The notes under the pieces were generated by a model. That model did not search any database. It was not told the origin of the DNA and was given only the letters and a program-made list of their open reading frames with translations. A program made the translations under genes and the position numbers. Shown piece after piece: positions 1-11,700 of a stretch of DNA of 64,000 nucleotides. Source of the stretch: an uncultured Microbulbifer sp. Its GTDB lineage: Bacteria; Pseudomonadota; Gammaproteobacteria; Pseudomonadales; Cellvibrionaceae. Where the stretch lies: contig NZ_CANLDD010000009.1 of NCBI RefSeq assembly GCF_947489355.1, forward strand, positions 47,967 through 111,966, given 5' to 3'. How positions within the stretch are numbered: the stretch's first letter is position 1; each line of letters opens with the position of its first letter.

Positions 1-90
1 CAAGGTCGTGCCACTGTAATAGCCAAGAGACGACCGAAGAGTAAACGTCGTCTCAATGCGAAAGCCCAGTATTTGCTGGGCTTGATATGA
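1..90 (+). CDS. 3' end of a gene cut by the window edge, product unknown
   Basis: Frame 1 is open from the first base to a TGA at 88-90, giving the last 29 residues of a protein. The peptide is strongly basic (it contains KRRPKSKRR) and ends in QYLLGLI. A basic tail of this kind would fit a transposase or another nucleic-acid-binding protein, but nothing here identifies a family. It could also be a chance open frame. Confidence 0.3.
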   Translation, partial: QGRATVIAKRRPKSKRRLNAKAQYLLGLI

Positions 91-531
91 GCCACCCGAC
101 ACCAGCCCAGGCTCTCCCGGGCTAATAGTATATTTCCCGATATTTGACACAGACTACCGGGCCGGAAGGAACAGCTCATTAGTCAATCGCTTTGGCCTCC
201 AGTGCGTAAACAAGATTTTCCTGCTGGCAACCCGCTTCCGCAATACTCAGATGAATCACAAGCCGCTAAAATAATATCCCACTGGGCCTGATAATTGATG
301 CCACATCCGAATCAGCCCCCAGAGAGAGGGATAAAATACCGAAACTCTGAAAATTGTGCCTCCACCAACCCGGAGATCAAACACCGCATTTCAGTATATT
401 TAAACGCCAGCCAAGAAAACCCAGCCCATATTACGTATCGCTGCTTGATTTCCCTCGACTATCGCCATCCCAACTTCATTGGCAGCACTGCTTTATACCT
501 CCTGATTAATCCACCCATATTTTTTACCAGA
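91..531. other. Intergenic stretch with one orphan end of the 132-bp repeat
   Basis: No convincing gene. The only recognisable element is at 153-171, which matches the ACTACCGGG-type terminus of the 132-bp hairpin repeat found complete at three other places in this window. The rest of that element is missing. A 91-codon open frame at 295-570 has no recognisable domain and runs into the 3' end of the opposing SIMPL gene, so it is not called. Confidence 0.6.
153..171 (+). repeat. Orphan terminus of the 132-bp hairpin repeat
   Basis: Nineteen bases beginning ACTACCGGGCCGGAAGGAA match one end of the complete copies (the right end of the copy at 6015-6146 read in reverse). The match stops abruptly, so this is a truncated or rearranged copy. 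Confidence 0.55.
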
Positions 532-1281
532 TTAATGGTTGGCAGCATTATCTACGATAAAATCAATTGAAATACCGGCTTCATATTCAATTTCATCAAA
601 GGAACTTTCCCTGGTATAGCTAACTTCACCCGCTTGTTTGGCGCTGCCAATCCTGCTGCCCGTGACAATCACCTCTTCTTCTTCAATCTCAAACAGCCTA
701 ATATCAACCGGAGTCAGCTGCATGCCAAGATTGGTTTCAAAAAACGTTTTTTTATCTAATAGTTTTTGAAGTGCCAACTCGGTTACCTGCTGTTCGAACG
801 CCTCTTTTTTGGTATGCTCAAAGAATGTATTGGAAAATTCAACTTCTTTTTTGGCATCAGCAACCGCCGCAACTTCCCTCAGCTGGGATTCATCAGTAAT
901 GCTGACAGCCATACGATTCACAACGCTATAACTACTGGGTTTTTTCCCAAGCCAACCGTACTGGGGAGAGGTGGAGAATTTAGCGCTTTTTATACTATCA
1001 CCGGATATGCCAGCCTTAATCAGGGATTCGGAGATGGAGGCCCTTAAGTCGGCATTTTCTGTGATGGCAACAGAAAGGAGCTTATCTTCTGTTGTGACAA
1101 TCAAACTCACGGTTGCCTTATCGGTATAGGCTTTCTTTTTGGCGTTTGCATATAAAGTTATCACTTTTTCTTTTGGATGAAGAAGCCTTCTCAGCTCATC
1201 GGGATTACCTGTGAGTTCTGCCGATGAAAATCCTGCTGTTGGAATAAAAATAAGTAGTATCGCAATGATATAAGTTTTCAT
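532..1281 (-). CDS. Periplasmic SIMPL-domain (DUF541) protein
   Basis: Predicted 249-residue exported protein. The chosen ATG lies seven bases after an AGGAG ribosome site and opens with a typical signal peptide (MKTYIIAILLIFIPTAGFSS), with likely cleavage near residue 20. A longer start 35 codons upstream would bury the signal peptide and lacks such a site. The mature part resembles SIMPL/DUF541 proteins: a repeated alternating strand-helix pattern with VSLIVTTEDKLLSVAI and VVNRMAVSITDESQLREVAAVA. Family members sit in the periplasm or outer envelope and their biochemical role is largely unknown. Oddly, the C-terminal part contains EEEVIVTGSRIGSAKQ, a motif usually seen at the mature N-terminus of TonB-dependent receptors. 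The gene stands alone, and nothing upstream suggests an operon. Confidence 0.7.
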   Translation of the reverse strand: MKTYIIAILLIFIPTAGFSSAELTGNPDELRRLLHPKEKVITLYANAKKKAYTDKATVSLIVTTEDKLLSVAITENADLRASISESLIKAGISGDSIKSAKFSTSPQYGWLGKKPSSYSVVNRMAVSITDESQLREVAAVADAKKEVEFSNTFFEHTKKEAFEQQVTELALQKLLDKKTFFETNLGMQLTPVDIRLFEIEEEEVIVTGSRIGSAKQAGEVSYTRESSFDEIEYEAGISIDFIVDNAANH

Positions 1282-1964
1282 AACTGCTCCTGATTTTACT
1301 GGTTTTTCCGAATGTAGAATCTCAGAATTGGAGGTCTGCTGAGTAGATGCAAAGATACCACGATAATGAAAACAATCGCACTTCAACCAGGGTTGTTCAC
1401 TGCAACCGATACGGGAACCGGGGAAGCTCGTACTATGACTGGCACTTAAAACAACCTAATATCAAGTTTGAACCGCGACAAACGGTTATCCGCCCAAATG
1501 CCATTTCTCACCCCACACCCACGGTATAAGACCCACAGGTTGTACTGGCGGTGGATTGACCTCCAATACCGGCCCGATATTCCTGCAAGTGTGTGACTGC
1601 CACCTGGTCTTGTCCCACGCCCTGGTCGATGTTATTCATGATTCGCGAGATCCTGCCCGGGCTATGCACAGCACCAAACCACTGCGCGCGCAGGGCTGCC
1701 CACTGTTGTTCTGACCTCCTGAGCGTGTCTTCCGGGGTGATCACAAATTGAGTGTATCCGCATTTTTCCAATTTTCCAATTTTCCAATTTTCCAATTTTC
1801 CAATTTTCCAATTTTCCAATTTTCCTGGAATGTTATTGGTTTACTTGAAAAGCTATCCACTTTTTTGAAATCTAATAATAATTAATCTTAGTCGACCATT
1901 TGCCAAAAGGGGATGGGCATTTTTTAACACTGCTGGCTTAAATAAAACATACCCGCCTGCTTTA
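1282..1964. other. Gene-free stretch with an octanucleotide tandem repeat
   Basis: No supported gene. Short open frames on both strands lack recognisable domains. The notable item is the 8-bp tandem repeat at 1764-1825. A minus-strand frame (1508-1819) begins inside that repeat and has no family resemblance, so it is left out. Confidence 0.6.
1764..1825. repeat. Tandem repeat of the 8-mer TTTTCCAA, about 7.5 copies
   Basis: The dinucleotide CC recurs at exact 8-bp intervals (1768, 1776, 1784, 1792, 1800, 1808, 1816, 1824) within a perfect TTTTCCAA array. The unit is not a multiple of three, so a change in copy number would shift any frame crossing it. It lies between the SIMPL gene and the AraC gene, downstream of the latter. 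Confidence 0.9.
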
Positions 1965-3185
1965 CTATTTGGCTGGTTGATATTGCTTTTTGTATTGGCT
2001 GGGCGTAATTTTGGCGTGCTTCTTAAACGCGGCATAAAATGCCGACTTTGAGTTGAAGCCAACTGCCATGGCTACTTCGAGTATCGTGGAGTCCGTGTCT
2101 CTTAGCTGTGCCTTAGCTGCTGATACTCGATACTGATTTACGTAGTCGAAAAAACGCATGCCCAACGTTTCGTTTAACGTTTGTGATATATAGTTTTGTG
2201 AAGTGTGGATATGTGCAGCGAGTTTTGGGAGTGATAAAGCTGCATCAAGGTAGAGGTGATCACTCTTCATGGCAAGCTCTATTTTTTCTGCAATTTTAGT
2301 CGCCTGTGTCGCGCTCAAAGCACTGCGTTGGTATTTTTGTTCGGCGTTATCCGATCCTCCACTGATGGATTTTAGTTCGATAGAGTTGCTGTCGGCAGGG
2401 GGCGATGCGGCATAAAGTTCTGCAAAACCTGGTTTTTGTCTTAGCCCCCAAAGTGCGAGGCTATAGATCACCATAAAAATCATCAAGGCATAAAGCCGAG
2501 CATCAAAGTGTATTGGACTGAAAAGGTTGTCGAGCACTAAGTTGAACGCGGTAAACATCCAAACTCCGCCCACTACTATCAGTAGCCAGTTTAACCAACG
2601 CAGTTCTTTTTGTTCGGTAGAGGCAAATACATCCTGAAGTTGAGCGCGATAAACTCGTAGCCTCACGACGATTTTGTAGGCGTACCAAGTAGACTGCAAT
2701 ACCCAGCCTAACACACTCAGAAACGCACAGATCAGCAAGCCATAGAGGGTATTGCGAACAAGACTGGGTGCTTGTTCAACAGCACTGAGCTCTTCTGTGA
2801 CTAATATCGCATTTAAGTACTGCACTGGTAAGCAAAGCGCGACCAAAGCAATCAAACAACCAAAAGCTGCGGGCGCTAAATGCTTACCGTCCTTTGGTTT
2901 AAGTTGCCATGGTATGTGGCTGGTCAGCCCCTTGGTAAACAGCCATAAGCAAGGGGCAATCAACAGTAGTGCAGGCAATGAAAGTATCAAGCTGGTCACT
3001 TGAAACTGCGGTAACAGTCGCTGAACTGAAGGCATGCAAATGACCATACCAATAGACATTAAGCACAGTGCCAGTGGCCAGTACACTTGTCTGCTACGTG
3101 CACGCAAAACCAGTTGATGAGTGCTAAAAAGGATGATGCAAAGCGTCGCAATATTGAGAGAAAAGAGAATCGGCTGGTCACTCAT
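1965..3185 (-). CDS. Membrane-anchored AraC-family transcriptional regulator
   Basis: Predicted 406-residue regulator. About seven hydrophobic segments fill residues 1-250, followed by a hydrophilic linker and a C-terminal AraC-type double helix-turn-helix at about 290-406. The HTH signature is clear: LDAALSLPKLAAHIHTSQNY, then GMRFFDYVNQYRVSAAKAQL and ILEVAMAVGFNSKSAFYAAF. The ATG follows an AAGGAG site at good spacing. In this architecture the membrane part is presumed to sense a signal at or outside the inner membrane while the HTH binds DNA. The gene is divergent from the DUF2306 gene across 189 bases, so that gene is the obvious candidate target. Confidence 0.85.
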   Translation of the reverse strand: MSDQPILFSLNIATLCIILFSTHQLVLRARSRQVYWPLALCLMSIGMVICMPSVQRLLPQFQVTSLILSLPALLLIAPCLWLFTKGLTSHIPWQLKPKDGKHLAPAAFGCLIALVALCLPVQYLNAILVTEELSAVEQAPSLVRNTLYGLLICAFLSVLGWVLQSTWYAYKIVVRLRVYRAQLQDVFASTEQKELRWLNWLLIVVGGVWMFTAFNLVLDNLFSPIHFDARLYALMIFMVIYSLALWGLRQKPGFAELYAASPPADSNSIELKSISGGSDNAEQKYQRSALSATQATKIAEKIELAMKSDHLYLDAALSLPKLAAHIHTSQNYISQTLNETLGMRFFDYVNQYRVSAAKAQLRDTDSTILEVAMAVGFNSKSAFYAAFKKHAKITPSQYKKQYQPAK

Positions 3186-3374
3186 CAGTGGGCTCCTTGG
3201 TTTTGTTTTTATATTTGAAATAAGTTTATTTTACAAGTCCTTTCTTGAATTTATGGTGCTTTTTGAGTGCGCTATTCAGGCGAAAATGGTCCTTGCCAAT
3301 AAGGTTGGACGATGTCTTTTCAGGCTTGCCACATACTGTGCTCAAGCTTCATCAAACGGAAAAGAGAGTAACCA

Positions 3375-4091
3375 GTGACAGCACAAACTCAGCATACTAA
3401 ACAGGTTATTAAGTTCAACTGGCCCGTAGTGGCCGGGTTATTACTGATAGCTGCCATACCTGGTATCCCTGCAATGTTTATCCTGGCTTTGGTCCTGCTT
3501 GGCAGCGGTGCTGTGGCGGGGGTGTCGGATGTCATCAATGCACAGTACTTTGCCACACCTGCGGCGATACTGACGCATGCCACGGCTGGCGCATTATTCT
3601 TTTTGACTATGCCTTGGCAGTTTTCACCTCGCTTTAGAGTGCGTCGACCGGTATGGCATAAAGTAAGCGGGCAACTGGCTGTTACCTCGGGCTGTATTAT
3701 GGCTGTGTCAGGGGTGTGGATGCACTGGATGCTTTCACCACATGAGCTAGGCGGGCGTTTTGTTTTTTTGCTCATTATGAGTACAGCTATTTGCACCGCT
3801 TTTTGTGTTGCCATTGTGCATGTGAAAAAAAGGCGTATTGCACTGCATAAAAAATGGATGATACGTGCCGTAGCACTTTCTTTAGCAGCAGTCACACCAC
3901 TGTTTACTGGTGCCTTATTACATCTTGTGTTTAGCCCGTGGGAGGGAATTTATGAAATCTTACTGACTTTTCATCATAATTATGACCGACTCATTGCCAT
4001 GGCGATTAATTTAGCCATCGTGGAAGTCATTACTTGGCAAAAGGGCGCTTCTCAACCAAATGCTCCGACTTTGTCTGAGCAATCATATTGA
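3375..4091 (+). CDS. DUF2306 family integral membrane protein
   Basis: 238-residue inner-membrane protein with six or seven hydrophobic segments. The layout and signatures (HATAGALFFLTMPWQFSPRF, VWHKVSGQLAVTSG, VKKRRIALHKKWMIRAVALS) are those of DUF2306 proteins: paired small repeats with conserved His residues in R..WH...G and LH..WM..., reminiscent of membrane cytochrome-like proteins. Function is unknown; haem or quinone binding through the conserved histidines is speculation from the family. The start is GTG with only a weak GAGAG site. It is divergently transcribed from the AraC regulator and probably controlled by it. Confidence 0.65.
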   Translation: MTAQTQHTKQVIKFNWPVVAGLLLIAAIPGIPAMFILALVLLGSGAVAGVSDVINAQYFATPAAILTHATAGALFFLTMPWQFSPRFRVRRPVWHKVSGQLAVTSGCIMAVSGVWMHWMLSPHELGGRFVFLLIMSTAICTAFCVAIVHVKKRRIALHKKWMIRAVALSLAAVTPLFTGALLHLVFSPWEGIYEILLTFHHNYDRLIAMAINLAIVEVITWQKGASQPNAPTLSEQSY

Positions 4092-4512
4092 AAAGGCTTA
4101 GGTACAATTCCTTCTTATGCAGTAACAGAGCGGCTCGGGCGGTTGCATGAAGCTTTTGCTGTTTGATCAGCGCTCAGGAAGCCTGCCCTTTTGTTTAAAA
4201 CAATGTACAGACTTCAGGCTTAGTACGCTATTTTGCTCAAAAAATAGACCGCACCACCCGACGTGAGGGCTTCCAGGCACTATGCATGATCACCCAAATC
4301 CATCTCAACCGGACGGCTCCTAAGCTCCTTAACAGAGTCTACCTAAGAGCCTCCACTTTTACTGGAGCATACAACACATACCTCCTTTGCTCTGCCTTCG
4401 CGCTACTGCCTCCAGGGAACCAATTTGTTATCATGCAGTTTACCCGCGTGAAGCAGTTCATGCTAGTCAGTGCACAGCACCCGTGTTTTTCGATTTTGTA
4501 TAGGAAAAACCA
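4092..4512. other. Intergenic stretch, nothing recognised
   Basis: No gene with domain support on either strand. A 76-codon plus-strand frame (4286-4516) overlaps the next start codon and has no family resemblance. No clear promoter or terminator was found. Confidence 0.5.
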
Positions 4513-5127
4513 ATGAATGAAACATTATTGACAACTGATCCCGATTTCTTTATGAAACTGGATGCCGCAATCAAAAAAGACTTGGATGACGAAGCGAAAA
4601 TAGAGAATTTTATTTGCAAAAACTGGAAGCAATATTATGACCTGGGCAATCCTGAAAATTTTGAAGATACTGAAAGTCCAGAATATACTGAGTATGGCTT
4701 AGATAACTCCGAACATCTTCACCGCTTTGAAAAGCCGCTCCCCCACACACCAACTATTTCAGTCTGTCATGATTACCGGGCTAAAAAAGAGGATCTGCTT
4801 GACGCCTCAAGTCTGATGGATTTAGTCCAGAATGCGGCCTCTTATGAAGAAAAGCTGCTTGACTTTTTTATACACTATACTTTCGGGGATGGCGGCTCCC
4901 ATGCAGAGGGCAAGCATTACAACTATGCACTCCAGACGGCAGAATTGCTTGAGAAAAAGAGCTTTACCCAGAGAACATTTATGACCCGCTTACTGTGCCT
5001 GGAAAGCATCGTGATACCAACCCGGCAGCACGGCCCCATATTTGAATTTCGGTGCGCCTGGGATGAAGAGCACGGTGAATACGTTGAGATAGAAAATGGC
5101 AAAATCATTAAAAGTGATTATCCGTAA
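4513..5127 (+). CDS. Uncharacterised acidic protein, possibly DUF6985-like
   Basis: 204 residues, acidic, without signal peptide or membrane segments, so probably cytoplasmic. The N-terminal half is rich in Asp/Glu, the middle is helical, and the C-terminus carries FEFRCAWDEEHGEYVEIENG. That WDEEHG...ENGKI pattern resembles the C-terminal segment of DUF6985 proteins, which often occur near toxins and are suspected immunity proteins. The assignment is tentative. The ATG follows GGAAAAACCA, a modest ribosome site. Base composition is more AT-rich than the neighbours and the gene stands alone, which would fit an acquired cassette. Confidence 0.55.
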   Translation: MNETLLTTDPDFFMKLDAAIKKDLDDEAKIENFICKNWKQYYDLGNPENFEDTESPEYTEYGLDNSEHLHRFEKPLPHTPTISVCHDYRAKKEDLLDASSLMDLVQNAASYEEKLLDFFIHYTFGDGGSHAEGKHYNYALQTAELLEKKSFTQRTFMTRLLCLESIVIPTRQHGPIFEFRCAWDEEHGEYVEIENGKIIKSDYP

Positions 5128-5397
5128 CACGCGTAGTGTTACTGGCTTAGGCTCCAATCTGAAGCGCATCACCTGGCTAGTCCGAAGATTTCACCGAAAT
5201 CAGAATGGCGGTTCTTTTCCTTAAAATCCAAGCGCGACACAAAAACACAAAAACACAAAAAAGAACCGCCGTGACGAAAGTGTACCAAGAACCCACCGAC
5301 TTGCCGGCTATAAAACGCCGTAGAATCCGCGTTGAGTTTGGCGGGCAGGGGCGAGTAGCTGAACCTGCTTTCAGCAACAACGCACACGGGACACTCG
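5128..5397. other. Short gene-free stretch with overlapping open frames on both strands
   Basis: Two minus-strand frames and one plus-strand frame overlap here without a recognisable domain. The minus-strand peptide GSWYTFVTAVLFCVFVFLC looks like a recurring non-genic open frame rather than a conserved protein. Downstream ends of two convergent genes flank it. No simple stem followed by T residues was seen. Confidence 0.4.
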
Positions 5398-5967
5398 TTA
5401 GCTGCCACCCATTCCGTTTTCTGGACACTCCACCCCGGCAATACGGCTGTCACACAGGGACACCCCTTCCAGATATTGGGTCCAGGTAGCCATTTCCGCC
5501 TCACCCGCTGCGAAGCGCCAGGTCTTCGCGACAACGAAGGTCCTGTCCTTCCCGAGTATCGCCTTGATCAGCACCGTCTCGCGCCTGGCAGCGGGGGCAG
5601 TGCTGCAGGAGGTATTAAACAGCGCAAAATCATAGCCATATTCCCGCCCCTTTTGCACAAGCGTGGTACTGGTTTCATCGCACATGGGAAGCTTACGCTG
5701 CCTGTAAAATGCCTCATATTCAAGCATCTCGACTCCGCCAAAAGGGAAAATCTGCACAACCAGCATTTCCTGCCAGTTGTCAAGGGTCTCCCCTTCCGGA
5801 ATCATCTGATGAACGATCAGCCCCTTCTCCTGCTTAGTGGATGCCACCTTATAGCCCTCAGGTGTGACAACAGTGACAGTCTCACCTTCACCCTCACCTG
5901 CAAAAGCCAAAGCACCTCCGGCGGCAACCAGTACTGCCAACACAGCCGCTAAGAGCACTCTCATCAA
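5398..5967 (-). CDS. Exported hypothetical protein
   Basis: 189-residue protein with a clear signal peptide (MMRVLLAAVLAVLVAAGGALAF, cleavage near residue 22) and a small mature domain of about 165 residues. Four cysteines after the signal (in PMCDE, NTSCS, SLCDS and VECPE) suggest disulphide bonds in the periplasm. The start follows AGGGGG at five bases. I do not recognise the family; the alternating strands and a single YEAFYRQRKLP segment give no function. It stands alone, with the 132-bp repeat 47 bases upstream. Confidence 0.6.
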   Translation of the reverse strand: MMRVLLAAVLAVLVAAGGALAFAGEGEGETVTVVTPEGYKVASTKQEKGLIVHQMIPEGETLDNWQEMLVVQIFPFGGVEMLEYEAFYRQRKLPMCDETSTTLVQKGREYGYDFALFNTSCSTAPAARRETVLIKAILGKDRTFVVAKTWRFAAGEAEMATWTQYLEGVSLCDSRIAGVECPENGMGGS

Positions 5968-6014
5968 TTCCCCCTACCCTTTCAAAACACCTCGACACAA
6001 GTTCTGGCCAGCAT

Positions 6015-6146
6015 ACTAGTAAAGCAGGAGGGAAGAATACCCCTCTCCCAGGATCGTATGAGGCATGGATGCCGATTACGAGCCTACAAGGATGTAATCA
6101 CAGCGTGTCCTGGGAGAGGGGTTTTCTTTCCTTCCGGCCCGGTAGT
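6015..6146 (+). mobile_element. 132-bp hairpin repeat (MITE-like), complete copy 1
   Basis: The element runs from ACTAGTAAAGCAGGAGG to CCCGGTAGT. Its two ends are imperfect inverted copies: GAATACCCCTCTCCCAGGA near the left matches, reversed, TCCTGGGAGAGGGGTTTTC near the right. The transcript would fold into a long hairpin. Two further copies of exactly 132 bp lie at 46134-46265 and 48928-49059 in the opposite orientation, with fragments elsewhere. It encodes no transposase, so movement would need one supplied in trans. No clear target-site duplication is visible. Confidence 0.85.
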
Positions 6147-6397
6147 AACAGGCAAACCTTCACGAACCTATCAACATCACTCCATCCCCGCTTCCATCAG
6201 GGGCATCAACGCCAAAATTTCCAGTGCTCAAATTGCACACAGATACTTTACAGCAACACCCTGCAAAAAGTCACTGCACCAATCCGCCAAATAAAGACCT
6301 CATCGGCATCCGGGCATAAAGCGCACAAAAAATGCAAACCCGCACCTGGTAATACAAACAGCAAAACCTCTGCCCTTAAATAACAAAGCGGCTTTGC

Positions 6398-6571
6398 CAG
6401 CAGTCTCAGTGGCACCCGTTGTTCAGTGCTGTGTTCAACCCGGGCAGGGTCTCGCGGATCATGGGCAACCTCTGCCTTGGAGCGAGCCAAGCCCAGGCGC
6501 TGGTCGCACTCTCTCAGGGGTAGCAGGCCGGCATTGGAGGTCAAATTACCACCAGTGGAATCTACGATGAT
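6398..6571 (-). pseudogene. Remnant of an IS1380-family transposase (N-terminal part)
   Basis: The minus-strand peptide beginning VDSTGGNLTSNAGLLPLREC and continuing DQRLGLARSKAEVAHDPRDP resembles the conserved N-terminus of IS1380-family DDE transposases (typically GG.LTS.AGLLLLRE.D..LGL, then DPRDP). An in-frame stop lies just upstream. Downstream the frame continues about 50 codons to 6248 without resemblance to the family, and the catalytic core is absent. It is a dead fragment. The surrounding 6147-6728 holds nothing else recognisable. Confidence 0.6.
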
Positions 6572-6728
6572 TTAGCGGCGGGAAAGGGATGAAACACTGA
6601 GTTCAAGCTGGCAGCCTTTTGGCACGGCGGAATTTCTTATTCAACGGTGTTAAACACCCGCAATGATAAGACTTTCCGCCGTTTTGACTCTGAAGTCGTG
6701 CAAACTCCGGGTTCGATAAATGGGGCCA

Positions 6729-8252
<1,524 letters not shown>

Positions 8253-8358
8253 TTATATAAATCCCTAGATTCAACTTGTGAGTGCATAGCTTAATACTGC
8301 TCGAAAAGGCGGCAGTTGCCCGCAGGCTGCGCGCTTTTTCTCCCACAAGAGATATGCC

Positions 8359-8490
8359 ATGAGACACTGCAAGCAGCTGAACTATAAACAAAGATGCCAG
8401 ATTGAGGCACTCAAGAAAAGCGGTTTTATACAAACAGGGATTACGGAGCTTGTAGGCGTGAACCAGACAACGATATCGAGAAAAGTATGA
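8359..8490 (+). pseudogene. Remnant of an IS30-family transposase (N-terminal HTH only)
   Basis: A 43-codon frame encodes MRHCKQLNYKQRCQIEALKK followed by SGFIQTGITELVGVNQTTIS, ending RKV and a stop. This is the N-terminal helix-turn-helix of IS30-type transposases (R.Y.QLT..QR.QI.AL...G..Q..IA..LG....TISR). The rest of the enzyme is missing. The remaining gap between the protease and hsdR (8229-8737) shows no other feature I can name. Confidence 0.65.
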
Positions 8491-8737
8491 ATACGGCAAT
8501 CCGCAATCACCCGCGCAGCGGGTAGTATGTCGTTCAGGCTTGATCCTACAGTTACCGATTGTTGGGCCATGCCCAGCCAGGTAAAAATGCCATTGATGCA
8601 CTCTGCACGCTTGTGCCAGTGAATACACAGGGGTTGCCCCTCTCGCATTTGAGTGATCCGCGAATAATAGTATTATCCTTGTCTGGCCTCGCAGTGGATG
8701 ATACCCGCAAGGCTCCCAGTACGAAAAATCACACCCC

Positions 8738-11700
8738 CTAAGCCACCTGATGCTTTTTGAAGTTCTCCGCCTGCTCCAAAATATCCTTGAAAACCTCATC
8801 ATTGGCGATAGGCGGGTAGCCAAACTCGGCCAACAACAGAATAAGCTTTACTTGTAGTTTGGCCTTAATATCCTCCCGCCGGTTCCAATCTGGAAATCTG
8901 GCAACGCTTTCGACTTCCTGTTTGGCCCGCTTGGCAAGCTCGATCATCCTGTCCTTTGGATAGGAGAAATCGTACTTGATCGAGAGCGATTTCAGGATAT
9001 CGAAAAACGCTTTTTCCTCATAATCAATCCCCATATCCGCAAAGGAGGTCATTTCGGTTTTCAGATCCCGGTAGAGATCGATAATCTCGTTGGAGAAGTC
9101 CTCCAGTACACTGCTGACCAGTACATCCTCTTCCTTACGCTCATTGTACTTTTCTACCAGCGCCTTGAATTTCTTGGAAAAGTCGACGCTTTGCATCTTA
9201 TTGGTTTTGGCCACCTCGCCGATGGCTTTTTCCAACAATTTCTGTAACAGCTTGATCTTGGTATTTGGCAGTTTGATTTTGTCGATTTTGGCCAGATAGT
9301 CCTCATCGAAAATATCGATGGGGCCACCGCCCTTTTCCTCTCCGAGCTTAAAGATCTCCTCGACCCCATCGCTGCGAATCGCTTCGGCGATCATCTCGCG
9401 CACTTTGACATTCATCTGTGCGGTATCTGGGGCATCGCCACGGGTGAGTTTGAAAATAATCGAGCGGATAGCCATATAGAAGTGAATCTGGTCCCGCTCG
9501 GTTTGCGTAATTTCCTCGTTGCCACAGCAGATGTCATAGGCCGCCTTTAAGCGCTTGGCGATATCCATAAAGCGCTTTTGGGTCTTCTCGGTTTGCAGGG
9601 CATACTCGGCCGCTTCATTGAGGCAGTTGAGCTGGCTGACCGGGTCGCCGCTAAAGTAGCCGCTGCTGTCGAAGTGGTGAAAAGCGCGATTGAGCAAATC
9701 CAGATGATTGCGCACCTCGACAATAGAAGCCGCGATATCTTCAAAGTTGTCCGCATTGCTGCCGCCGAAGGTTTTTAGCGCTTTATTCATATTGGTTTTG
9801 ATACCAATATAATCCACCACCAACCCTTTGCTCTTGCCCTCAAATTTGCGGTTGACCCGTGAAATCGTCTGGATCAGGTTGTGCTTGGATACCGGCTTAT
9901 CGAGATACAAGGTATCGAGAAACGGCACATCAAAGCCGGTGAGCCACATATCCACCACAATGGCGATTTTGAAGTTGGATTTGGCCTGCTTGAATTGGCG
10001 GTCCAGTTCTTTGCGGTCTTCCTTGGTGCCGAGTTTGTCCCACAGCACCTTGTCATCGTCGTTGTTGCGGGTCATCACCATACGGACCCGCTCGGAGGGT
10101 TTTAGCTCTTTGCGCTCTTTCTCGGTTAACGGCTCACCCTCGGCACAGGCCAGTACCTCAAACCACTCGGGGCGCAGGGCTTCCAGCGCTTGATAGAACT
10201 GATAGGCAATCGAGCGTGCGCTGCTCACAAACATCGCCTTGCCGGCGACGGTAGAGCCCTCTGCCAAGCGGTTTTCGTAGTGGGCGACAAAGTCCTTGGC
10301 CAGGGCGCGGATACGATTCTCGTCCCCCAGTATGGCGTTCATACTGGCCATGGCTTTTTTGCTTTCGTCTATTTGATATTCGTTAGCGCCGTCTTTCTCA
10401 CACTCCGCGTAGTAGTTCTCAATTTCCTTGAGTTTGTCGTTGTCCAGAATCACCTTCGCCGCACGGCCCTCATACACAATGCGCACGGTGATTTCATCTT
10501 TCACCGACTCATTCATGGTGTAGCGATCCACCGTGGGACCGAAGACATCCAGGGTGGCATCAATGGGAGTTCCGGTAAAACCGACATAAGTGGCGTTGGG
10601 CAGTGAATCGTGCAGGTGCTTGGCAAAACCGTAAGTTTTCTTGACCCCCTTATTAATCCCGGTCTCTACCACCGTGATTTTTTGATCCAGGTTAATCTGG
10701 CTGCGATGGGCTTCATCACTAATGCAAATTACATTGCAGCGCTCAGTCAGCCGCTCAATATCTTCGGTAAATTTATGGATGGTGGTCAAAAAGACACCAC
10801 CGCTCTGGCGACCCTGCAATTTTTCACGCAGATCCGCGCGGGAAGTTACGCTCTCTACGATCTGGTCACCAATATAAATTTTGGCGTTGGTGAATTGCTG
10901 CGACAGCTGGTCATCCAGGTCTGTGCGATCGGTGATCAGCACAATGGTGGGGCTTTCGAAGGCGGCGCTTTTCATCAGCAGGCGGGTTAGGAACTGCATG
11001 GTAAAGCTTTTACCGCAGCCGGTGGCACCAAAGTAGGTACCGCCCTTACCATCGCCGCTGTAGCCCCCTTTGCCATCGGGCCTTTTCAGGTGTGTATAAA
11101 TATTCTGGTAGAGCTTGGTGGCCGCGTAGTACTGGGGATAGCGGCAGACGATTTTGATTTCCTGATGGGTTTTATCGGGGAAAAAGATAAAGTGGCGCAG
11201 TACCTCGCGCAGGCGGCGCTGGTCGAACAGCCCCTGCAATAAAGTGGTGAGGGAATCCAAACCCTCTTTACTGAGGGTTTCCTCACCAGTGATTTTTCGC
11301 CAACCGTAGTAGAACTCATAGGGCGCAAACAGGGTGCCCATTTTATTATTGACACCGTCACTAATCACACACAGGGCGTTATACACAAACAGCTGCGGAA
11401 TATCCCGGCGGTAGCGGGTGCAGATTTGGGTATAGGCATGGTGGATGGTGGTCTCAGGCCGGATGGCACTTTTAAATTCAAACAGCACCAGGGGCAAGCC
11501 ATTAATATACAAAATGCCATCGGGGATACGCCGCTCGCCACCGCTGGCCGAGGCCACACCCTCGATTTCCAGCTGGTTAACGATTTTATAACTATTGGTT
11601 GCACCTGTTCTATAACCCGCTTCCCCCTCTTTGATAGGCTTAGTTGGTAGTGACTCTACCTCACCCTCAGTGGGGATGCGCATCTCGGTCAGGTCGCTGT

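Noticed and set aside
1508..1819. Minus-strand frame starting inside the 8-bp repeat
   Set aside because: The start codon and first 17 residues come from the repeat itself, and the remainder shows no domain.
8491..8737. Continuation of the IS30-type transposase in other frames
   Set aside because: A faint likeness around 8580-8640 was not strong enough to claim catalytic-domain remains.
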